A DNA stretch of 64,000 bases from Oikopleura dioica (Eukaryota; Chordata; Appendicularia; Copelata; Oikopleuridae). The translations under genes were made by a program, and so were the position numbers. The stretch is taken from positions 1,930,501 through 1,994,500 of the forward strand of contig OU015568.1 of assembly GCA_907165135.1 (NCBI GenBank), read 5' to 3'. Below are positions 56,160 through 64,000 of this stretch, one piece after another. The notes beneath the pieces were generated by a model. It ran no database searches. It was not told where the DNA came from and saw only the letters and a program-made list of their open reading frames with translations. Each line of letters starts with the position of its first letter. The first letter of the stretch is position 1.

Positions 56160-57710
56160 TAAATTTTCAGAGGCTACTTTGTCTTTCACTTTGGATCATC
56201 CATCGGAACTCATCAAATTGAGATTCTCCTAGAAGAGAGAGGAGTAAAAGTGTTTCCAGTTGTCGTTATCTGAAAAAGGTCGAAAAGAATGTATTGTGCT
56301 TCCTGAAAACAATTTTCGATCCTTTAAAGCCGGCCAACTGGAAGAACAGACAAATGCTATTTCTACGCTCCGGCTTACAATTTAGACCGTTTTGAAGAAG
56401 CCCAGGGTTTCATCGCAAGCAATCACTTTAACGCGAAAGTTTCTTCTGTCAGCTTCAAGGAAATCTTTTATTTGATGAGCGTCAGGCTCGGAGACCATTT
56501 TTTAAAACTGTCGACAACAAGGAGCTTGAGCAGAATTGCCAAAAACGAAGAATCGGAAAAGGGCTGGAAGAAAGGCGAGTTTGGAGTGCCGAGAGAACTG
56601 AAAGATCAAGAGCCAGTCCACGTGATGCCTTTGGAACGAGTTGAAATCGTTCTCAGAGTTCTAAGACACAGTTCACTAGTTTTAACTTGAAAAGATCGAC
56701 ACAGGCAGACTGCTTTTGGTTCTCGTGACGAGAAGTATAACGCTCTCGAACACGCTGTACTCAGTGCTCTTGGAAGCCGAAGGGCAGTTTCTGACCATAG
56801 GCCGCGACTGGGTCGGATCCCTGGTCAAGTACGATCAAAATGCTCTCTGCTTCTCGACCTTGTTTTCTGAGGATGATCCATTTTACACAGATCAAAAGGG
56901 AATCAACAACGACGAATGCAGCTACTTCGCAAACGCAATCGCCAATACCGAGAAAATTTATTTGCAAAGTTCGGTTTTTGAATTCATTTTTGAGATCAAA
57001 TTTAATTTCGGAGAGGATATTACATTATTTAGCTTATCAATTTTCTTTCGGCTGCGCTCGGGAACAAGTGTTAAATTTTGCGTCAGGGTCTGAAGAGCTA
57101 AATAAAAAGTCGCGAAAATATAAGAGTCTCAATCTTTTATCCATCTCCGCGAGAAAAGCCAGACTCTAACTCGGGTATTCGACACAGGTTGCCGAGCTCG
57201 AAAAATGTAAAATCCTTGAAAATACCTGGTCGAGCTCGACCTTGTCCAAATCGAGGCGCAAGGAAAAATGCACGTGACAAGTAACCCCTATTTCGCATTT
57301 CACGACGACGTCTTTCCAGCTTTTGCCAAAAATGCTGTCTCACAGTCGAAATTCCCGGCCGTTGTATTTTCTCAAACACTCATTCCGGATCATCCATTTT
57401 CCGGGCTGGAAGGATTAAACCATATTGCAACTGCTGAGGCCAAATTGAATGCGAAAGATACTTTCGAATTCGAAGTCGATTTTCAGGAAAAAACGCGATT
57501 TTCAAAAGCAACAAGAATTCTTGAGAATACATTTTTCGACGGAACAGTTTTCTTTAGCTTTGGAGTTGGTGGAAATGACTCTCTTTGGATAGATTCTGAT
57601 TATTTGGAGGGACGATTTATTCTGCCGTCGAAGGCTGCTCGATTGACAAAGATTCGACTTCATTTCAAAAAGTCTTTTCTTGAAATTCTCGAGGATCAGT
57701 GATATTTTAC
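56160..57710 (+). other. Series of open frames within or next to propeller gene copy 2
   Basis: Coding-like stretches occur in changing frames: GYFVFHFGSSIGTHQIEILL, then KCYFYAPAYNLDRFEEAQGF, then SLSRIAKNEESEKGWKKGEF, then LEAEGQFLTIGRDWVGSLVK, and a 144-codon frame at 57268-57702 (AEAKLNAKDTFEFEVDFQEK). I cannot join them with confident splice sites or name a family. An arm of the foldback repeat family (CACAGGTTGCCGAGCTCG) lies at 57184-57201. They may be decayed exons of this gene, or a second gene nested here. Confidence 0.35.
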
Positions 57711-57823
57711 CCTCGCACTCTTGATTATTCGCATTTTTTTAAACACAAGAATAATATCTGTAAAAGATTCCAAAGCAAAAGACGCAAACTCTTTCGAAAA
57801 TCAAGACGACCGGCCTTGAAAAT

Positions 57824-59384
57824 GTGAAAAATAAAAAATTCCGTGTTTTTAAATTTGACTTTCGCGTTGAAATCAAGAATTATTTTTATACGTCCGAGTT
57901 CGAAGAAAAAACTCTGCTGGTCATGGGCGCAAACATTAACAAGGCGTTTAAGATGTCCTTCGGGGGATCGACTAAGACGGCAGTGACGATGGTGGCGCGA
58001 ACTAAAGATTTTCTCGAAGATGGCCCTTTTTGTCTTGTTAGCAGAGTTGCAAATTTGCTGAGCTGAGTGAGCTGAGCTGGCTGAGTGAGCTGAGCAGTCG
58101 CTCAGCTCAGCTCAGCTCACTGATTTTCGAAAGTGAATTTATCTGCTCAGCTCAGCTCAGCTCAGACAATAATCACTCAGCTCAGCTCAGCTCAGCTCAA
58201 TTATTCTCGAACATGATCTGTTCTGCTCAGCTCAGACAAGTATCATTCAGCTCAGCTCAGCTCAATGATTTTAACACAATTTTACTACTAAAAAACAGTA
58301 AAAAATAGCTCAAATCAGCTCACTCAGCTCAGCTCAGCTCTAATTAGGGTCTGCTCAGATCAACTACCTTAAAAAAAGGTCTGCTCAGCTCAGCTCAATG
58401 ACCTCTGAAAATGGCCAGCTCAGCTCAGCTCAGCTCAGTGAGCTCCGAAATAGGCCAGCTCAGCTCAGCTCAGCTCAGAGAATTTCTCACTCAGCTCAGC
58501 TCAGCTCAGCTCAGCGAAAATAAAGCCAAATTTGCAACTCTGCTTGTTAGAAATGAGCTCCATGTCTTTGGCGGGAGACGAGATGATCGAAAAGTAAGAA
58601 AATGAAAGAAAAGTAATTGAAAATAACTGAATAAGGTGGCAAAATTGGATGGTTGTGTCTGGAAAGAGCAGAATACCCGTTTAATTTACAGATTTTCAAT
58701 CGGCTCTGCAGCGATTGCAATCAAGGATGGTGAACGAGCTCTTATTTGCTTCAATGTCGACGAAAATAAAAAATGCGAGATTTTCGATGCATCGGGCTCG
58801 GCGTCGACTTACGCAGCGAATTATGGGCATTATGGAGGAAAGCTTGGCTTCTACAACGGAAAGCCAACCACAGTTGGAACATCACTTGGCAGCAAAATGG
58901 AAAAGAAGAAAGTCGAAATGCTCGATTCCTCTGGCTGGGCGTTCTTGAGCGATTTTCCATAGTATTTTACAAACTTGATTTGATTTCGTTAACAATTCTC
59001 TAAGTGAGGTAGGTCATCATGTCTTGATTGGCCTTCCAACCGGAAGTCTTGTTCTCGCTGGAGGACGAAAATTTGCGGATAGTCGCTGGATCCCCTACTC
59101 GACAATCTCGCTCCTTAAAAACAGCAGCTGGCTACAAATCGGAAATCTGCGAAATGTAAAAATTCCAGACTCTTAAAAAAAAAGAAAACTTTTAGGCGGA
59201 CTACTATCAATCGGCTATTATTGTCGAAAACTCAATTTTCATCGTTTCTGGCGCCGTTAGTCCGTATGCAATTGAACGAATTGATTTTGAAGGGGATCAA
59301 TTGATCAACCAAGAAGTCATTGGAAGCCATACTTGGTGCTATTTGCCTATCCTTTTCGCTGTTCCTGCTGATTATTGCGTTTAG
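57824..59384 (+). pseudogene. Propeller part of gene copy 2, broken by a transposable element
   Basis: Exons read AVTMVARTKDFLEDGPFCLV, RNELHVFGGRRDDRK, VAKLDGCVWKEQ, ALICFNVDENKKCEIFDASG and further kelch-like strands (SLVLAGGRKFADSRWIPYST; IFIVSGAVSPYAIERIDF) to TAG at 59382. Several of these match copy 1 (for example HVFGGRRDDRKVAKL against YFFGSRSELTKKIAKL). The exon is cut after GPFCLV by the element at 58042-58542, and the sequence resumes at RNELHVF right after it, so the insertion lies in coding sequence; element plus duplication is 509 bp and shifts the frame by two. No canonical splice restores it, hence pseudogene in this haplotype. Confidence 0.6.
58042..58542. mobile_element. hAT-like element with internal GCTCA arrays
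   Basis: Terminal inverted repeats CAGAGTTGCAAATTTG (58042-58057) and CAAATTTGCAACTCTG (58527-58542) are perfect over 16 bases. The flanks CTTGTTAG at 58034-58041 and 58543-58550 are an identical 8-bp target duplication. The inside is made of about ten blocks of (GCTCA)n or its complement with short AT-rich spacers, no coding capacity. A perfect duplication suggests recent insertion. Confidence 0.93.
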
Positions 59385-59772
59385 AACTGACGCTTGCTTT
59401 TTTAACTGAATTCACAAACGCGAGCTGGCGAAAACAAGTTTATTATATCGAGCGTCGAGATTCTTCTCAAATCAACTGTTCTTTGCACTCTCGGAAGCGA
59501 GTTCAAATCTACCTGCTCTAAATAATTCTCGTCTCTGTTAACTCCTGCATTTAAAGACTGAAACATTATTTTCCTCTTTGATATCGTTTCCCCGAGAGAT
59601 TCGATTTTCCGTAAATTTTATTGCTGATACGCCTAAGCTATTTCTGGTCAAAAGATTTTACTTTTAATTGCTGCGACCTACATATTGTCTGATTTTGTTT
59701 AGCTCATTTCCGAAAAAAAAAATTAATTCATTTTATTGATTGTTAAATTCTAGTGACAAAAGGGATAAACAA

Positions 59773-61875
59773 TCAATTGTTCTCTTCTTCTGCATCTTTC
59801 TTAAATTTCTCAGGATTGTTGTAAAATTCTTCTGCCCCCTCAATCGTCGTAAGCATCGGCACGCCAAGTGTTTCCGGCAATAAAAATGCTATAATCAACT
59901 GTTAAAATAAAGACAGTGGGTACAACAAGACCTGTCAGAACTTGCAAAAGCCCTAAAGCTCCAAAAACGACAAACGGAAGCCAACTGGTCGTATTGCCGA
60001 GACCATTGATTAGCGGCGCAACCATGCCTCCGATTCTCCCGCCAGCGGATGAGAGACCAACGCCAATTCCTCGAACTGGAGTTGGGAACATTTCCGACGC
60101 GTGGACATAAACTGAGATCAGTTTAAATGCATTCAAGATGTTTTATTGTGTACCTATTCCAAAAGTCCCCGCAACGCCAAATTTTCCTGCAAAGGCGCAT
60201 GTCGCTTTGAGCGTCCCGTAAGTGCCATTGTCTGGATATTCATTTTGAAGGTAGTCGAAGACAGCTGTTAGGAAACAGCCAGCTGAGCCGAGGAGCATTG
60301 TCCAGACGGTTCCCCATTTTCTTCCTGTTTATGAGTCAAAAAACGCTTGAAATCAAGGAAGAAAATCGGTAAAAACTCTTTCCTATGAATTTCAAGTCCA
60401 TAAAGAAAGGCAGTAAAATGTAGCAAACGATATCGATCATCGCATTAATGAAATTTGAAATGAACAAAGAAGAACCTAAATTTCCAGCGCCAAGCGCAAG
60501 GCCGTAGAAAACAAGCGTCGTAGCAAACCACTGATACATTTCGACCAAAGTGATGATTCTCATTTTCTTTGGCTTGAGAAGATCAATTTGCGTGTATGTT
60601 TTGCCTCCAGCGTCGCTTTTCTGTTGAGCTTTCACCGAGCCTTCGAGCTGCTCTAGAAACTTGTCTTCCGTCTCGATCTCGTATTTTTGCCCGATGAGTT
60701 TCACATTTTCTTTTGCATCGTCGTACCGTTTTTGCGAGAAAATCCATGCCGTCGAATACGGAAGATAGACAAATATCGGGATGACAAAAACTGGAGCGAG
60801 GGCAAGAACGATCATTTGGTCTTGCCAATCTTTGATGAGATATCCAACCAGGGAAAGAAGAGCGTAGCCAACAGCAAAGATTCCTTGAGTCACACAACCG
60901 AACCAGGTTCGCCATTTGGGACCGATAATTTCCATCGTATAAACGAAAGTCCCAGTTCCAGCGGAAATCGAAAAGAAGCCAGAAATCATTCTGATCACCG
61001 CATAACTCCAAACTCCAGCACTTTTCGGCAGAAAAATCAAAGGAATCTGAACGACAATCAAGCAGCAAGAAGCGATCACGGATGCCTTCGTTCTTCCGAT
61101 CTTGTCACAGATTGGGCCGAAAATGAAGACACCGAAGAATAAACCAGAAAAGAAAATTGAAGAAATGGTCGATTCGATGTATGCGTTTTCGCATACAAGC
61201 TCGTAATCGGTCGTTACAGTTCTTGTGAAAACAGACTGGTCGAAAATGTAACCAGTAGAGCATGCCTCGATCTCTATTAACTCATTTATTCGATTCTAGT
61301 AAATAAAGATACCTAATGAAGCAGTTTTGCCTTCTATCTCATTGATGCAGTTTTCAAGAGTCATATTCTGAGAGCAGAGAGATTCGATATTGACGTATTG
61401 AGAGCATGAATCTTCCGGTGAGAAGACAAGACCTTCGGCATAATTTGTACGGTATCTTTCATCCAGTGCACTTTTGCACCGAAATTCTAGATTGGGTTAA
61501 CATGGCATCATAAGGTCATTTATAAGGTATTCAATATGTATTAAAACAAATGATAAAAATTGAATAATATATGAAATATGTAATAATGTACTTATGAGCT
61601 TCGTCTATGACAAGAATGCCTCGCTAACTATGAGAAACCCTTCCTGGTGTAGCCTGAAGAATAATCGAGCCAACTTGCACCAATCCTCCGACGACCCAGC
61701 AATAGTTCACCAAGAAAAACCACAGCACTTGTAGCCACGAGACATGAGGGAACTTTGTAAAGAAAAAGTCAAACCCCAACTTCGAGTCTTCCAAAAGCTC
61801 CTTGTTCTCCATCTTCGGAGGCCTCTGCTCTCTATTTGAATCTTGAAGCTCTGTACTCTCTGGGTCGATTTTCAT
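59773..61875 (-). CDS. SLC22-like: SLC22-type organic ion transporter
   Basis: The chain starts MKIDPESTELQDS and has the SLC22 plan: TM1 (VLWFFLVNYCWVVGGLVQ), a large extracellular loop with paired cysteines (CKSALDERY, EDSCSQYVNIESLCSQNM), TM2 to TM6 with the motif GVFIFGPICDKIGRTK, VIRMISGFFSISAGTG and TYTMEIIGPKWR-like MEIIGPKWRTWFG, a cytoplasmic loop with QKRYDDAKENV, and TM7 to TM12 with ASEMFPTPVRGIGVG. It ends PETLGVPMLTTIEGAEEF to a TGA at 59775-59773. These are organic cation, anion or carnitine transporters of the plasma membrane; substrate is not predictable. The last intron appears to be only 25 or 28 nt (GTTGTACCC to AACAG), the shortest in the window. Its 3' end is duplicated at 53.8-54.1 kb. 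Confidence 0.9.
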
Positions 61876-62530
61876 GATGCCGGCTCAAAGTTAAAATAAC
61901 ATAGAAAAATGTAAAAATCAGAATTCTTCCTTTCGGAATAGCTTTTAAGCGTCTTGTTAAAAAGTTTATTGAGTACTCTGAGAACTCCGATGAACGGTTC
62001 TGTATATATAATCTCAAATATTACACTTGTCTGTTCAAAAAGAGAAAATTTTCCACAAGTCTTTTTTGTCGAGTTGAGTGATTTTGCTGATTCATGAATT
62101 TCATTAATGATTTTCACAGTAATTTTTATTGTAAGATTTAAAATCTAATATAAATCATAATGCAAAACATTATGAAAACCGAGTTCCTTATTCTTCAGAT
62201 TAATTTCTTCTCTAATTTAATCAAATCGACATTTCAGTCTGGTTTTGCCGAAAGTCTATTTACGTGAGAATGTATTTTGCCGATAGGAAGAGTAAGCAAT
62301 AGTGAAACAGATGAAGAAATTCAATGAATTTTGTTTACTCTTAGGAGGCCTGTCAGTTTATCGTCAAAAGAAGCTCTTTTTTAACGGCGAGTTTATGAAA
62401 TTAGCATTATCCTCATAATGTAAAATATTTTAAAAAATCATAACGGGTTTCAAGTTTTATTCAATTTAATAATTATATGACAGGATGCATTAGAAAATGT
62501 TTTTTATTTAAGTTTTTTCTGTTGAACTTC
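61876..62530. other. AT-rich spacer between SLC22 and propeller copy 3
   Basis: Holds the SLC22 5' flank. No exon is supported on either strand. Confidence 0.5.
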
Positions 62531-63960
62531 TTAGACTGGCGGTATCAATTTGACTTCTGGGATAATTTCAAATCCATCCAGCCTTGCTTCCTTTGATTCT
62601 TCATCATAAATTAGTTTAAAATACTCTTTTTCTGAACTAGAGATTAAAATAATATCGCCGTGTGATTCTTTTTTCGGTCAAAAATTGCATATTTGAATTG
62701 CCGGTCTCAAATGTTTATGACCGTTATCCTATTGCTCTGAGATCTTTGAAAATCGGATTTTCAAGATCAAATCGTTCTTTAATATTGTCATGACGAAAAT
62801 TTGTTTCGATTCTGGAAATTCGACTGAAACGACCATAAATATATCTTTTAAGGCTTTAAGAGTAATCGTTTGTTAAAGAAAATATGATAATATAAATAAA
62901 AAAAATTTTAAAAACATTTAAAGCTTTACTGTAGAGAATGATAAAGTAAGAGGCTTTTGTCCATGATTGCTCTTTATAGCGTCCACCCCAGCGGCTTTTA
63001 AGCTCGAACTCGCGGTATCTGAAAACTGCGACAAAAAGAATTCCTTTCCGATCTTTATAAACAGATTTTTGTATTCTTCAAAATATCAGAGAGAAAATTC
63101 ATAAATTTGCTTTCCTGGAATAGGGTAAAAATCGTTGATGGCTGTATCATAAGGAAAACTGTCTTCAACTCGGTCGCTGGTTGAAAACCAGTAGTTTGAT
63201 GTACCATGAGACTCATTTTTAAATTCAAACCGCCAGAGCGGATCCTCATATGTCCAAAATTTCCAATCTCTGTTAAAATTATTTATCGTTATGAATTCGA
63301 TATTTCTTGAGACAAGATTCACTGAAAGAATGAAAAGCTTGTTTTCGAAAACGAATGATCGTCGTCTGTAGATTCCGTAAGTATTTGCGAGTTCCCTAGA
63401 TTCTGCTTTAGCTTCAAATATGATTTTTCTTCCTTGTTTCTCTGGGTCGACAAAGAAACATTTTGCTGGATACTTAATCGGACTACTAAAATACATTTAT
63501 TTAAAAGAGATATCGGATTTGAACGATATATATTTTACCAAAACCAAAAGAAATCATTAAAAACAGCGGCAACACTTTTCGGTAAATTTGTTTCAAATGA
63601 ACCATATCCAAGTTGATTCCAATTGAACAAATTGTTATTTCCGTAAGCTTGCAGGAATGATTCAGTACCAATCTCTGTTAATGCATGATTAAGGACCCTC
63701 GGTCAATTGGAAATAATCTTTTCAAATTAATGATTTTTAACAAGCAGGCAAATGAATCACAGTTCCTACATTTTGTATAGCATTTTCGCCTGCAGGAACT
63801 TTGTACGCTCCCAAATATCCGTTAATTAAATAGTGATTTCCTTTAAGATACAAGATTGCGAAGCCCATCAACGGTTCATCAACTAGAATTACAGCCATTT
63901 TTACGCCAGATAAATCATTTAAAAAGATATGGTTATTATATATGATTCATATAATATAGT
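62531..63960 (-). CDS. Propeller-family protein (copy 3), 5' end near window edge
   Basis: Reading down the minus strand: MAVILVDEPLMGFAILYLKG and HYLINGYLGAYKVPAGENAI, then ALTEIGTESFLQAYGNNNLF, NDFFWF joined by a GT-AG intron (about 63532-63482) to SPIKYPAKCFFVDPEKQGRK, then FENKLFILS, NNFNRDWKFWTYEDPLWRFE, and last DIILISSSEKEYFKLIYDEE to EVKLIPPV and a TAA at 62533-62531. The repeated strand-turn pattern with F/Y-rich ends resembles the propeller parts of copies 1 and 2. In the region about 62680-62760 the frame meets a TAA and a TGA (AIQICNF then stop), so this copy may be partly decayed or use an unseen intron. It runs opposite to copies 1 and 2. Confidence 0.5.
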
Positions 63961-64000
63961 TCATATAAGTTATATATGGGCATATATAATATAAGCATAC

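Noticed and set aside
58034-58550. Element as a simple canonical intron
   Set aside because: No GT donor and AG acceptor combination gives back the frame of the flanking exon halves.
1-64000. CRISPR array, bacterial operon signals or a viral genome
   Set aside because: No spaced direct repeats of that type, no ribosome binding sites, and the genes are intron-containing animal genes.

Overview
The window looks like nuclear DNA of a very compact animal genome, most probably an appendicularian tunicate (Oikopleura-like). Reasons: genes are closely packed on both strands and split by introns of roughly 30-110 bp; several genes have a pyrimidine-rich AG acceptor a few bases before the first ATG, as expected for spliced-leader trans-splicing; several introns can only be removed with a GA donor and AG acceptor, a known feature of Oikopleura; the gene families are animal (ADAMTS, XPR1, proteolipid M6, SLC22, SNAPC5-like, RNF4-like). 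The species is inferred, not proven.

Layout. 0.2-10 kb is a minus-strand run: a small hidden gene, an RNF4-like SUMO-targeted ubiquitin ligase, a SNAPC5-like protein, a BRO1-domain protein, a DPP7-type S28 peptidase and a PLP/M6 proteolipid. A tRNA-Leu(UAA) sits at 10.9 kb. 11-19 kb is gene-poor and carries foldback repeats. 19.1-29.7 kb is one plus-strand ADAMTS gene with a 4.4-kb first intron full of small palindromes. 30.6-34.0 kb holds two tandem minus-strand paralogues encoding secreted C-type-lectin-like proteins; one has thrombospondin type-3-like calcium repeats, the other a PLAC-like cysteine module and an inserted inverted-repeat element. 34.4-39.7 kb carries a small gene, a membrane-anchored hexosaminidase, a mitochondrial carrier and a RING protein. 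40.7-49.6 kb is mostly lineage-type genes: a cysteine-rich propeller protein, a secreted apple-like protein, an unknown nuclear-type protein, an LYR protein, a decayed gene, a PLA2-like protein and a two-repeat WxxW-like protein. 50.7-53.7 kb has a collagen fragment and XPR1. 53.8-64 kb has a duplicated SLC22 tail, a small membrane protein, a degraded second propeller gene, the intact SLC22 transporter and a third propeller gene running off the right edge.

The genes do not form one pathway. A shared theme is the extracellular matrix and secreted surface (ADAMTS, collagen, lectin-like, WxxW-like, propeller and PLA2-like proteins), fitting an animal that secretes an elaborate matrix. The most unusual signals are an ADAMTS zinc motif with one extra residue before the third histidine, a set of GA-AG introns, and four non-autonomous transposable elements with clear ends, two of which interrupt members of these secreted families.
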